Shown here piece after piece: positions 45,880 to 59,162 of a stretch of DNA of 64,000 nucleotides (the first letter of the stretch is position 1; every line of letters starts with the position of its first letter). Position numbers and translations under genes: made by a program. Below the pieces are notes generated by a model. The model was not told the origin of the DNA. It worked only from the letters and a program-made list of their open reading frames with translations, and did not search any database. Source of the DNA: Diplodia intermedia (Eukaryota; Ascomycota; Dothideomycetes; Botryosphaeriales; Botryosphaeriaceae); the NCBI GenBank assembly GCA_021495925.1, contig JAKEKT010000006.1, forward strand, positions 124,001 to 188,000, read 5' to 3'.

Positions 45880-48800
45880 ATGTCTCCCAGAGTCACTCGC
45901 TCTTCTGCGAGGCTCTCAGCAGCAGGTTCTTCCAATCAGCCGCCCGCCCAACCCAACACCACGACACCTGCTAGGGCGCCGCCCTCGACGCGGAAACGGA
46001 AAGCACCCGCTCGCGAGACCAGTCCGGAGCAGCCAAAGCTCCAGGAGCCTGAGCCCGCACGCGCTTCGGCTTCGAGGCGCACAAGCAAACGGGTCAAGGT
46101 TGACGCTGCGGATCCCCCCGCACCCGCCCCGTCCGCCACCTCTCGCCCGAGGAAGGCCAGCCGAGCAGATACGGCCATGTCCAGCGCGGGGTACAGTCCT
46201 CGTCCCCCATCCTCATCAATCCAACCCGCTGACACACGCAGACCATCGTCGGGACCCTCAGAGGAAAAGTCAACCCCCGCAGCAACCCAGTCGTCCTCCA
46301 GGCGCAAGACCAACCGCAAGAACGCCCAAGGTGCGCACCACCTCGCTCCGTCAGCGCGCCACCCTCGAGATCTTCCAATGCTAAATTTCCTCGCAGACCC
46401 GCCCACCTCGACCTCCCCTTCCACCCGCCGCTCGAAGAAACAATCTGCGAAGCCCGACGAGGATGTTACAATGAGGGATGACGATGACATCGTGGAAGGA
46501 CAAGATGAGGGTGCAGACAGAGGTCGGCATGGCATGAGCGACGACAGCACTGGAGAGGGCGGAATGCCTCCGCGGTACGACGAGGATGATGACGACGATG
46601 ATCCGTTTGGAGGCGGCTTCCTCGGCCGTCCTGGAGGACCTTCTGGCCTGTCGCATACGCTGCGAGCACTGAGTGGCATGATGTCGGGCATGTCCTCGCG
46701 CCTGCGCAACATCTTGGAGAACTTAAGACAGAAAGACGACCCGTCGGTGCAGTTGATCGCCCTGCAGGACCTTTCCGAGATCTTGCTTGTGTCGACTGAA
46801 GATAACCTCGCGGGTCACTTCCCGCCTGATCAGTATGTCAAAGAGCTTGTTTCGCTCATGCAACCCAACGATTTCGGTGAAGAGAACCCGGAAATCATGC
46901 TTCTCGCGTGCCGTTGCATAGCCAACCTCATGGAAGCTCTTCCAGCTGCCACTGCCAACGTCGTTTACGGCGGCGCGGTCCCGATCTTGTGCCAGAAGCT
47001 TCTTGAAATCCACTTCATTGATTTGGCCGAGCAGGCCCTCAGCGTAAGTCTCATTGCAGGTCTCATGGTACCTAACTAACAAATACCAGACACTAGAGAA
47101 AATCTCCGTTGAATTCCCGGCCTCGATCGTTCGAGAGGGAGGCTTGAATGCCTGCCTTACGTATCTCGACTTCTTCCCTACTAGCACCCAGAGGACGGCA
47201 GTGACCACCGCGGCCAATTGCTGCCGCAACATTCCAGAGGATTGCTTTCCCACCGTCCGCGATGTCATGCCGATTCTCCTCAACGTACTCAATAGCAGCG
47301 ATCAGCGTGTGGTAGAGCAAGGCTGCTACTGCGTTTCACGCATCGTGGAAAGTTTCAAATATCAGGACGGCAAATTAGAAGAGCTGGTCAGCCCGGAGTT
47401 GCTACAGGCAATCCTCCGTTTGCTGTTGCCCGGAACTACGAATCTGATCGGGCAGAACATCCACACTCTTTTCCTCCGTGTTTTGTCGATCACCGCACGC
47501 GCCTCCCCTCGACTCTCCGTGGAGCTCTTCAAGATGAAGGTCGTCGATACTCTCTACCAGATCCTGACTGGCGTATCCCCACCTGATGGCACTGAGGACA
47601 TCGCCACCAAGATCGATAGCGTTGTCATCATGCAAGCCTTGATCCACCGCCCTCGCGAGCAAGTCTTCGAGACCCTCAACGTGATTTGCGAGCTGCTGCC
47701 CAACGTCCAGAAGGATGGCCTTACATATCTGGACGACATTTTCGACGCTGGATATCCTGGAGATGAATACCTTCCGATGTCAACTAGGTCGAGGAAGTCG
47801 CCGAATGACAAGAGACTGGAGCTCTTGGACGACTGCAAAGAAGAAGTCAGGCGCTTTGCCATCATTCTTCTACCTACCTTGACAGATGCTTACTCTAGCA
47901 CGGTCAATCTCAGCGTTCGCCAGAAGGTCTTGACTGCTCAGCTGAAAATGCTGTCCAATCTGGATGCGGATATCTTGAAGGAGGCTCTTCGGGCCGTCCC
48001 TTATGCTTCTTATCTGGCATCTATCCTCTCGCAGCAAGATCATCCGTCGTTGGTCACCTTCGCTCTCCAGGCTGCGGAACTTCTCTTGAAGCGCCTCGAG
48101 TCCATCTACCGTTATCAGTTCTACCGCGAGGGTGTGATTTCGGAAATCTCACGTCTGGCTGATCGGCCTACGAAGGACTTGGAAAAGCAGAAGCCTAACA
48201 AGCCTGCTTTGGAAGCGGAGCCTTACGGTTCTTCCAGCAAAGCCAGCAGTGATGCAGGCGACGAAGACATTGACCGTGAAATGGACGATGGCGCGGAGGA
48301 TGAGATGCATTCGGATGAAGACGAAGAAAATGAGCACGATGACAACCACGATGATGAAGACGATGAGGATGACTCCAATTCATCTTCCTCATCAGGCGAA
48401 CGTTATGATCGGGCACCTATGCCTAACATTGACGACATCATAACGCTCCGCGCCAAGAAGTTCATGGAGGTTCATGAGACTGATCAGGGCAAGGAATTGC
48501 GTGAAAAGGCTTTGGCTATCCTGGAGGATCTCAAGTCTTTGGCTCAGGAGATCAAAACCTGCTACGCTGGTACCGTCTGCGACAGGGGTGATGACCTCTT
48601 TGTCCGTCTGGCCGAGTACTTTGATGGAGATGCCCTCGAAAGCATCACGAGCTATGAGCTCTTGACATCTGGAATTGTCGATGTGCTTCTCGAGCTTTTC
48701 GCTGACTCCAACGTATCCAGTAAGCTTGAGGCAAGAACCGCGTTCCTGGAGGCTTTCATGGGTACTACCAATCAGAGCAAGCAAAAGACTACGAGCATCG

Positions 48801-51661
48801 CCTCTCCAGTCACACCTTTCAGCATCCTCGTGAGCAAGCTCCAGGATTTGCTCAGTCGCGCGGAACATTTCGAGGTCATTACGGTCCATCAGAACACATT
48901 TGACAGCAACCGCAGCTCCGCTGCTTCTATGCTCGCAAAGCAGCTCAGGTTGAAACTGGTTGCTGATGAGGACTCTGGTATCCCTCGAGCATACAGGAAC
49001 ATCATGGTCTCCATCCATGCAATTGCCACCTTCAAGGCTCTGGACGACTACCTGCGGCCTCGCATTGCTCTTGCCGAACGGCCTAGACCCTCTGGTAGAG
49101 CCCGTGATGGGGTTTCTGGAGCAATTGCTGCATACGCCGCGGCTATTGCAGGTCGCAGCGCTGGTCTTGGAGGCCGAGATGTCCCCTCGACACCGCCTTT
49201 ACCGGCCCCAACCGATAGCACGAACCGCGCATCCACGTCGAAGAGGACAACGAGATCGAAGGCAGCAGCAGGCTCAAGTGCGAACCCCGAGGCTAGCACA
49301 CCACCAGCTAAGCAGTCCGATTCTGCTCCTAGGCGCTCAAGCCGGAAGCGTCAAGATCAGACAAATCCGCCGCCCCCACCCCCGCCTCCTGCTCCATCTT
49401 CACTCGATGATATCAGAGACCCTCTCGAGTGCGCTGACGAAGCTCAGCTGTCTGACGAGGACGATTTGGGTGATGGAGATGGACTGGACGCGATCGTGGA
49501 TGACCTTGAGGATGAGATGGACGAGGACCTACCTGATCCCTCCGCGGTCAGCGTAGAGGTTGCTTCGAACGGCAGGGCTACAGCACACAAGGACGATGGC
49601 ACCAGAGTTGCGACACCTTTGGGTGGTTCCACGCCAGCTTCAGCACGTGCGGCTCAGGCTGATCGTTCTCTTGCAGAGAGGATGGCTACCGAACAGCTTG
49701 CCAGCCTTGCCTATCAACGCAATCTGCTTGGCGGAACTCCCACTTCTTCGAGGCCCATGTCTTACGCTGCTGCTATCCAGGCTGTCCCTCAAGATTGGCA
49801 CATTGAGTTCTGTGTCAACGATCAACCTATCTCGAACGAGACCACAATCTACCGTGCTGTTCACATGAGCCAGACTGATGGAGCCGACGCCGCTCGCAAC
49901 ATTTGGTCCCCGACGCACACTATCAAGTTCAAGAAGGCGACTGGACCACCTCCCGCAGAGTCCAGCGGACTGACGCCTCCTCCGGAAACGGCATCCGACG
50001 CGAACGGGGTTCCTCACTCTTTGAATAAGAACCCAACTACATCATCCATCTTGCGCCTGCTCAGCATTCTCCATGAGCTGAATGCCAATCTAGATGACGT
50101 TCTTTCTGAGAAGAAGGATGCTATCAAGGTCAACACTGAGCCGTTGTCCCAGTTCGTGAACACCAAGCTCACTGCAAAGCTGAACCGCCAGCTGGAAGAG
50201 CCTCTCATCGTAGCTAGCAACTGCCTTCCCAACTGGAGCGAGGATCTGGCCAGGCTCCACCCGTTCTTGTTCCCATTCGAGACGCGCCATCTCTTCCTTC
50301 AGTCGACATCATTCGGCTATTCTAGGTCCATGGCGAGGTGGCAGAATGCGCAATCCACCACCGACTCCCGTCACGACCGCCACCGCGATGAGAGGCCGTT
50401 CCTGGGCAGGGTCCAGCGCCAGAAGGTGCGCATTTCTCGCACCAAGATCCTTGAGTCGGCCATCAAAGTCATGGAACTCTATGGCTCCTCACCTAGCGTC
50501 CTCGAGGTGGAGTACTTTGAGGAAGTTGGAACTGGTCTTGGGCCGACGTTGGAATTTTACTCGACGGTTTCGAAGGAGTTCTCCAAGAAGAAGCTCAAGC
50601 TCTGGCGCGAGAACGAGTCACCTGAGAAAGACGAGTTTGCGTTCGGCAAGCGTGGACTCTTCCCCGCTCCAATGAGTGCGGAGCAAGCGGAGACTGAGGA
50701 TGGAAAGAAGGTACTTCATCTCTTCAAGATCCTCGGCAAGTTCGTTTCCCGCTCTATGCTCGACTCACGCATCATCGACGTGTCCTTCAATCCTACTTTC
50801 TTCCGCATTGGAGACAACGCGGCCGTTCGGCCGTCTCTGGGCGCGGTCAAGACGGTTGACGCCGACCTCGCCCGAGCCCTAGTGTTGCTGAAGAAGTTCG
50901 CCAAGGAGAAAAAGAAGATTGACGAGGACCCCAACATGACACCGGCTCAGAAGGTGTCGGCAATCGAGGCGATTGAGGTCGACGGCGCTCACGTAGAGGA
51001 CCTTGGTCTTGACTTCACTCTCCCTGGCTACCCCAACATAGAGCTTGTCGAAGATGGAGCGAACACCTCGGTCACCATCGAGAACGTCGCTCTGTATGTT
51101 GAGAAGGTTTTGGACATTACCTTGGGAAGCGGTGTACAGAAGCAGGTGGACGCATTCCGCACCGGCTTCTCCCAGGTGTTTCCCTACTCTGCGTTGCGGG
51201 CGTTCACGTCGGACGAGCTCGTCATGCTCTTCGGTCGCACTGACGAAGACTGGACTTTGGAGACGCTCATGGATTCGATCAAGGCCGATCATGGCTACAA
51301 CCTTGACAGCAAGAGCGTTCGAAACCTGCTGCAAGTCATGAGTGAGCTTACGGCGGCTCAGCGCCGCGACTTCCTGCAGTTCGTCACGGGTAGCCCCAAG
51401 CTCCCCATCGGTGGTAAGTAACTCGGTCGCCACGATTCAGTACATATGCTAATGATGCGAACAGGTTTCAAGTCCCTTACGCCAATGTTCACGGTGGTGT
51501 GTAAGCCAAGCGAGCCTCCGTACACATCGGACGACTACCTCCCAAGCGTCATGACTTGCGTCAACTACCTCAAGATGCCCGACTACAGCAGCCTTGACAT
51601 CCTCAAGGAGAAGCTCTTCGTGGCGATCCGGGAAGGACAGGGGGCTTTCCACCTTTCTTGA
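45880..51661 (+). CDS. ufd4: HECT-type E3 ubiquitin ligase (UFD4/TRIP12-like)
   Basis: E3 ligase of the ubiquitin-fusion degradation pathway, extending ubiquitin chains on substrates for the proteasome. Exons 45880-47043, 47090-51413 and 51465-51661 encode 1894 residues. Residues 1-260 are disordered, Ser/Pro/Arg-rich and acidic. An armadillo-type region follows (about 280-700: LSHTLRALSGMMSGMSSRLR, EIMLLACRCIANLMEALP, VVEQGCYCVSRIVESF). Acidic runs lie in the middle. The HECT domain spans about 1500-1894 (RTKILESAIKVMELYG, LPIGGFKSLTPMFTVVCKP), with catalytic Cys at about 1861 (VMTCVNYLKMPDYSS) and the terminal GAFHLS. A possible further intron (46331-46396) is a multiple of three with no stop, so the N-terminal isoform is ambiguous (1894 or 1872 residues). 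Confidence 0.94.
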
Positions 51662-52902
51662 GCTAGCTCTGCATCATTTCCATAGTCGAGTCGTTCTTCT
51701 CAATTGCTCTGGCATTGTAATGGTTAGAAATGGCAGGGGGACGTCAGGTCTGCATGCTTGCTTGCTTGCTTGCTTGGGATGGCGCGGGCATCACAAAACA
51801 GGTAGTTCTTCATTCTCGTAATATGGGTTTCTACGGGGGTATATCGGGCATTTGCTTTTAGCGATGAGAGGGCAGATCTCATCAGGGCGTAGATGTTCTC
51901 TCTTCGGCAACCCCTTTCGGCGACTCATCCATACCATCGGTCAGATATCTTATCCCATCCGCTGCTGTCCCTTTCCTACTTTCATTGGCTGGCTGGCTCA
52001 TGGGCGACTGGAGTTTCACGTCTTGCTGTCTTTCCTTGCTTGTCCCCGTGCTTAGTCCTTCACGTGGGCGAGACGGGCTTCTCGCTTCCCCCTGCACGTA
52101 AATTGCATGGCCAATTAATATACTACCAGCGGGAAGAAGGCAGAAGCTGGTATTACGGGGCAGACTTTCGCTTTTCTCGTTGGTCGGGTTGGGCGCAAGA
52201 GGTCATTCTCCCAATCATGATTATGCAGAACAGAAAGTAGTAGTTTTTATTGCGAAGGGACATTTCGAATGGCATATTCATTGATGAACTGCTTGCTTCG
52301 GTGTTGATGCTGCAGATTATCAGGTGTTAACGGGTCAGTAGCATACCACGTGCTTCAGAGCTCACACTTTTGGTGACGGACGGCCCGGGCTGGAGAGCAT
52401 TGCGGCGAATGAGGCGGGGAGGGTGTATGGACTGGCGAATGAGAGTTAAATTGGGAAAGTAGATAACAATGCGAAAGCAGCTTTGAGAATGGACTGTTTC
52501 AGTGGATTCCAAAACATGCGTCAGCGGATTGTTGAAGCAATTCCATGCTGGGACTGAGAGATGACAGAATGAGGGCGCAGGCGAGGCGAGGCGAAGCGAG
52601 GCAGGTGTGGCGAGCGAGGCGGCCGTTTGGGGGAGGCGGGCATGACTCAGCATTGTTTGCTTGGCACCGGCTCTGTTTACGTCTGGCGCTGGCGTCAACA
52701 CTGAGCTGCGACTCCCCCACTGCGACGCGACTTCTCCACCAACACCGCACCATGGAATAAGCCTGTGCACTGCCCCCATTCCCCGTCCTCGCCGCACTTC
52801 GTTTGGCCTTCGCGCCCTCAATTGCTACTTCCCATCCTACCTAAACGCGCCGCTTCCACTGCGCCGCGGTCCTGACGCCGCATCGTCTGTCCGCCAACCT
52901 CC
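51662..52902. other. Intergenic region (1.2 kb)
   Basis: 3' region of the HECT ligase and promoter of the spindle pole protein. It contains a (GCTT)5 run (51756-51775) and a GAGGC-rich purine stretch (about 52576-52620). No gene was found. Confidence 0.5.
51756..51775. repeat. (GCTT)5 microsatellite
   Basis: Five perfect GCTT units about 95 bases downstream of the HECT ligase stop codon, in its probable 3' UTR. Confidence 0.85.
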
Positions 52903-55900
52903 ATGGCTCCATCACCCGACGGCAGCCCCAGCCCCAGCGCTTCCCGCTCTCGTTTGATCCGGGAAATGTCCCAGAGCCTGAGGGAGTCACGCAGCTCGCC
53001 CCTTCCCCACCCGTCGTCCTTCGCCCAGCCCGACGACACCAACACGCTGCCCAGCGCCGACCTCGATTTGAACACCGACTCCACCTTCAACCCTGCCCTG
53101 GACAACGCCCCCGAGTCCACCAACCACCGCGGCTTGGACGACGACTCGCAGCCCGCCACGAACATGCGCTCGAGTGCCGCGCGGTTCAAGTACTGGCAGC
53201 CCCCAAAGCCCGACCAGCGCATCGACACCTCCCAGGTCCAGCAGGAGTTCCACGACTTCTCCGACAGCAACGAGGTCGAGAACAGCCGGTCCATCGAAAT
53301 TGGCCGCGCCCAGCCCAATACCAACAAAAACACCCCCAACAAGTTCCTTGGCGACATGTCGTTCAGCGTCGCCAACGACAGCCTCTACAACCTCTCCGAG
53401 AATGCCCGCCAAAAGTCACGCCCGACTCCGCGCAAGACCGACGGTGCTGATCGCCAGAACCTAAGACGCGACGCCCAGCTGAGACGCGCATCCTCTCTGC
53501 CCCAGAAGGACCTGGAGAGCATATCCGCCCGCTTGGGCAAGAACAGCGAGCGTGTCTCGCCGAGAAAGTCTACCACTCGTCCCACTCTGGCCACCTTGCA
53601 TGCAAAGCTAGCCGCCGAAGAGGACGACTCTTTCATGGAAAGGCCGCCTACTGGAACTTTCGCCGCAAAGAACCCACGCTTCGGAAACCGCGCCCGTCAA
53701 GCTTCCGGTATCGTGAATGATAGCCCAATCCAGACTCCGCAGAAGTCCGGCCACGCAACCCCTCGCTCTGCAGCACACGCTGCCGGAACTGGCACTCATC
53801 AGTCCTTCATGCTTCCGGATCTCCCGAACTTGACCGAGCTAGTGTCGGGAAGTTACCAGGATGGAACGCCCGTCTTCTCGCGCAACGCCAAGTCGCGGTC
53901 GCGCTTTGCCGCTGCCCCAATTCCCAGTCGGTTGAGGGAGGAAACCACTGAGAGGCACGTACCCATTGAGAGTGTGCCTATCCCATCCGAGGAAAAGGCC
54001 TTGTATACCTCTCTCCAGTTGCTGCGGGACAGGCTGGCTCAGATGGACCAGGACAAAGCCGAAACCGAGAAGAAGCTCGAAGACTATGAGGCCCAAGTTG
54101 CTGAGCTCAGAGCTGAGCTTGCTGCACGGGACGAGATGCGCCGCAGCGATAGCGCACTGGGATCCACCGATGGTGAAGGAAACAGGAGGGATAACTGGCG
54201 AAATGAGAAGACCCGTAAGTACCCAACGATGATCCTTTACCATACTTCATACTGACATGCACAAGGCCTGCAATCTCAAGTCGACTCTCTTCGCAATCGC
54301 CTGGACCGCGCAGAGCGCAAGAACTCCGTCAAAGAGATTGCTACCAAGAGGGTCACCGAGGAGCGTGACAATGCCGTAACCCAACTCGGCGTTGCATTCT
54401 TCAACTCCGAGGAGATCAAGACAGAACGTGATGAACTCTTGGCAGAAAACGAAGGTCTCCGAGAGGAGGTTGACGCTCTCCGCGCCGAGAACGATGAACT
54501 GCGCGACCATCTCGCGCGCTACGAAGAACACACCGAACGCCTACAAAAGAACTCGGGCCGGAAGGACAACGCTATCAGGAAGGAGAACGAGACCCTTCAC
54601 ACCGAGCTCAAGAAGGCTCAGGTAGTTCAGGCCGAGCATGCCAAGCTCAAGAAGGAGAGTGACGCTCTCAAGGCCCAGGTTGCGCAGATCAAGACCCAAC
54701 GCCAGGAAGAGGTTAGGCAAAGGAACAGCAGAGAGGCCGAGCTTCGCACGAAGCTCAACAAGAGAGACGAGACGATCCAGTCACTCAAGGGCCTTGGTGG
54801 AGAGGAGGCCAACGACAATCTGCGGGACGAGATAGAGGAGCTGCGTGTCTTGTTGGCCGAACTGGAGCACCAACGTGAAGACGATGCGCAAGAGTGGGCC
54901 CGCAGAGAGACCCGCCTTCGTAAGAAGGTCGACAAGAGCCGCGAGGCGGCCAAGGAGGCCCAGGACATCACCAAGGAACTGCTCAATGTCAGACGGTCAA
55001 GCTCGCAACACCGTTCTTCCCGCGAAGAGCCCGCCGAGAATGGAACGCGCACCTACGATAGCAGACAAAGGCGCACTTCCAGCGGCCACAGGACGCAGGA
55101 ACCTTCGCTGCCTCGTTCAGGTTCCAGGACAAGGGCCGGTGCGGTCAGGCCTGAACGCCGCTCTGTATCCGAACCCCAGCCGACTGTTCACGACGATGCG
55201 GACAGTGAGACCGAATCTACGACCGACCTTGACGCCTTTACGCATTCTCGCAACTCTCGCCCTGCTACCCTTTCGATGCATGGTGCCATCCCTGGTCTGG
55301 CGAGCAAGACACAGGATGTCACTGGTGACACGACCGAGCTGAGCTTCATGGGTCGAGACGAGATCGCCCGCCTAAGGAAGATGCTTGAGGAGGAGAGGGC
55401 CGCTGCTCGCAGGGAGTCACGCTCTACTTCCCGGACGCGAGCGGCACAGGAGGATACCGTTCGCTCAGTGCCTCGCAAGTCATCCATGAAGGATCTCACG
55501 AGCGCATCTCGTCCAATGGACCTCACCGAGGCCAACACTGGTCGCATCCTGACTGCCAACCTTCCAGAGTCCGATGCCACCGCAAAGGATGCTACGCACC
55601 AGTCAGCCCGTAGCCAGTCGAACAGTCGCCGCCGTCGCAGTGCGCCTATGGAGATGACTTCAGCATTCATCATCCCTGATATCACCGTCCATGCTCGGGC
55701 TACCGAGCAACATGATGATGTCAACTGCACCCTCTGCCGCAAGGCATCGTGTTCGGGTGAACATACTGCGCCTGTGGAAATCCCGAACCCTGTTCCCGTG
55801 TCTGAGCGCATGCCTGACGACATAGACGCAACCATGCGTCCTTCGCAGCCTGCTCCGCTCGCTCTGGCCACCGTCATCAAGGAACTGCAAGACGAGCTCA

Positions 55901-56331
55901 CCCATCTCAATCTGCAGAAGGCAGCATACGACTCTCTGCTCCACAGCCATGACCCTTCGCTTAGCAAGCGCAAGCGCAAGACTGTTGAGGCCAAGATTTC
56001 CGATCTCCTGCAGGCAATCAGCGCGAAGTCGGATCAGATCTACGCACTGTATGACGTCGTCGAGGGCCAGAAGGATGCCGGCCAGCTGAACGAGACGGAC
56101 GAAAAGGAGGTGGAGGAGACGCTGTTGAGCGTCGGCATCGACCCCGAGGAGATGCGCGAGAAGACACAGAAGTCTAAAGGCAAGCGTGTCGTCATCAACG
56201 AGAGGGAGAAGGACAGCGAAATCGGCGGTCTCACGGATGATGACGAGCTGCCGTGGGAGGGCATCAGCGAGACTGAGAGCATGCCCGACTTGAACGCTAG
56301 CGCCGGCTGGAAGAGGAGAGCGGTCTATTGA
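52903..56331 (+). CDS. Cep57/Ppc89-like spindle pole body coiled-coil protein
   Basis: Structural microtubule-organising-centre protein. Exons 52903-54214 and 54266-56331 (intron 51 bases, branch-like ACTGAC) encode 1125 residues. Residues 1-360 are Ser/Pro-rich and disordered. Residues about 370-700 form a near-continuous Glu/Lys/Leu coiled coil (for example LREEVDALRAENDELRDHLA). A Ser/Arg-rich linker follows. The segment at about 970-1040 matches the Cep57-type microtubule-binding pattern: VIKELQDELTHLNLQKAAYD, then HDPSLSKRKRKTVEAKISDL and KSDQIYALYDVVEGQ. A Cys/His cluster (VNCTLCRKASCSGEH, near 925) precedes it and could bind zinc. The C-terminus is acidic (GLTDDDELPWEG). Fission yeast Ppc89 is the closest named relative I can suggest. 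This is from motif memory, not alignment. Confidence 0.86.
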
Positions 56332-58962
56332 TTTTGGAACCTTCGGCCCGAGATGTCACGAGATGATTCTTTTTTTTCTGTCATATTTTGTTTTCCTCCG
56401 GGACAAAAGGGCCTTGGATGTGGATGGCACGGCACGGGCGTTATTGGATAATCTTGGGAAGTTTGGGTCTAATCGTCCCCCGGTAGGAAAAGCGGGGCCG
56501 GCAGGTGTTGGTGCGGATCGTTGAATTCTTTTCCGTTTAACTTTTTCTTGGCCCATGGATCTTGGTGTTGAGTTTATTTTCCTTTTCTCTCTCTCCATTC
56601 CCGAGCCTGCTTTGGGTGTTGCACGCGTTTCCTCGATCCGGAAAAGGCACCATTCCCGAGTGGAAGAAGCTCTTCGACTACCTTCTCCGAGCCGGTGGAC
56701 TTGTCCGCGGGCATCGCTTTCTACTAGACTTGGCTGGAGTTCTCATTTCGTTCTGCCTCTGCTGGCTTGGAAACTTTGACTCGCCTTTGTCGGGTTCGAG
56801 TTGGTTTCTTCGCCTTGGAGGTGGATGATGTGGGTTGACTCGCTCGGTTTGTTGGATCGTTCTTGGGACATGGACGCTGGCACGGGCTTTCCGGAGAGGC
56901 TGCTGCTATCTGCGCGGCTGGGCGTGGGAATTGCTTGTATTGGCACGGACAGAGCGGGTGGGGGTGGACGAGTGTGTTTGTGCTATTGGTAGTGTGCTGC
57001 ACGATTATGAGAATTTGCAAACTTTACTTCACTTGCTTGCCTTGTGTGCGCGATATGTACGTATGATGGGTTCGCGAACTTTGGGGGCCTGTTGTCTGTG
57101 TTGGTGGCGGCGCGGTAGCAGGTGATGGAAGGTTTAAAGGTTTAGATATTTGGAGCTCGTCGAGGATGGTATGCGTTTCCTACTTGGGTAGATGATTCCG
57201 CTGTGTATCTAGATGAATTTGCGCTTGTTAAAGTCGCGTTTATGTCATGATACTAGGTTCAACTGCCTACATAGATACGATGCAGTATCTGCGTGGCGTT
57301 GGTGGTCTGTGAGACTTGTTGAAGGAAGGGTTACCATGCGATGTCCATGTTAACAAACTCCCGTTCAATGGGCAGTGCTGCTATTGATGATCTGCAATGG
57401 TGCACATATAGTAAAGAGAGTATTGCAAATGGAAAAAGATCTTTCTTTCACATGTCCTGGTAGATCCGTAAAATTTCCTGTGTTCTTTTACATCTTCTCC
57501 AACTCACTGGCCTTTTCACTCCTTGTACAGATTCGAATACGGAGGGAAGATATAATGTTTGAAGATTTGGCATGAGTATGACAGTAATTGCAACACATCG
57601 AGACGTCCGGATTGAGCCAATCAATACTGAGAAGCTTTGGACAGGATCAAAACATTAGAGTTGCCCTGCTGCCTTAGAGTGGTGTCGCAGTCCGGATATC
57701 AGAACTTGAAGCAATCTGAGATTTGAAGAAATGACAAACATGATGCCCTCGCCTTTGCTGGAGAGATGAGTTCGACATGACAGAATATTTACGAAGAGAT
57801 CTTCCATCAGAGAGGCATGGTTGCGACACGTTGAGAATTGGAGATGGAATTCGGCTACATTGGATATTGAAAAGGCTGAATCTTAGAAAGAAACACAAAC
57901 ATCCCTCGGTACTCAGTCTAAACATTTGACACTGGCTCCAACAGGCCTCGGAAATGGCGACACGCAAGTGCTCCCTTGTGATTTGGGCATTCCATGTGTA
58001 CTCGGGTCAGTCATCTTCAAGCACATGTCCAAAATATCATTCGATCCTGAATATCTAGAAGTTGAATGCCCGAACGCCGTGAGTCGTTGAGCTTGTAAAT
58101 TGCAGAAGCGGCAGACGATGACCTGAGCCTCCTCGTATGCATCATCTCACGCTTGATGCACTGCTGACCGGAAACAGTCATGCGGAGGCTCCGGATGCGC
58201 CACGGTCTAGGCCTTTGGAGCCTGGAAGGGACACCTCGACTTCATGTGAAGATAGCATGCCGTCCTTGCCGAAGGGCATACAGCAAACCATCAGACGGCG
58301 ATGCGCAACCAAGGAGCGGTCAGATTATGAAGCACCGGTGAAGTCATCGCCGGAGCGCTTGGGGTAGAGAAGCCACCGGACACGCGGCCACCAAGCGATG
58401 GCGTCGGTACCGCGATAGGGAGGAGCCACAGGTAGACACCGTCATTTGCTATACAGTCAGAACGCAATCAAGATAAACCGAGCCTGTTAGGGCCATGATG
58501 CCCATCATCGCTCGCGTGTCGACTGCGGTATGGCGCAAACGCCCGCCCGCCGCCGCCGCCGTCTGACATCCCGTGCCCGTTCACATGTCAAAAGAGGAGT
58601 CTCGACGCCCCCCTCCTTCTGTCTCCCGGTGATGAGTGGTCAATCCCTCAACACATGCACAACGCACGTTCCCGTGAGCAGACGACCCTTCCACCCACCC
58701 ACCCCCTCTCTCTCTCCCTCTCCGCCCCAGGGACCCTGACGATCCCCCTCAACGCTCCCGCAGCAAAAGAGCCCAAGTGCGCCAAATCTCCACCCACATG
58801 CCGCGCCACCGGCCAGCTCACGTGTCCACCCACCCGCATCTCCGGCAAGGCAGAATGCGGCCGTCCTTCCAATAAACACACCCCTTTTTTCCATCATCAT
58901 CATCTCCGCACACCACTTGACCACTTCGATGCGGCTCCGGGGAAGAGGGCTCGGCCTGCGAC

Positions 58963-58996
58963 CGCGCGCGGGCGCGGGCGCGGGCGCGCGGCGGCG
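58963..58996. repeat. (GGGCGC)n GC-rich repeat
   Basis: Alternating GCGCGGGC units giving an extremely GC-rich 34-base run, followed 150 bases later by a pure CG run. Confidence 0.7.
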
Positions 58997-59145
58997 GGAC
59001 GCAGCGATCGCCCTTGCCGCGCAGGGCGCTGTAGCTAGCAAAGTATATACATACATACCCCACCACCCCCTGCTCTGCTCACCTCGCCACAGTTCAGCTG
59101 CCCCCCTTTCCCTCACAGACGTTTATGGAGTGAACGATGCCTGTT

Positions 59146-59162
59146 GCGCGCGCGCGCGCGCG
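59146..59162. repeat. (GC)8 dinucleotide run
   Basis: Uninterrupted alternating G and C over about 17 bases, followed by a G-run and an A-run. Alternating GC is the classic Z-DNA-prone sequence. Confidence 0.85.
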
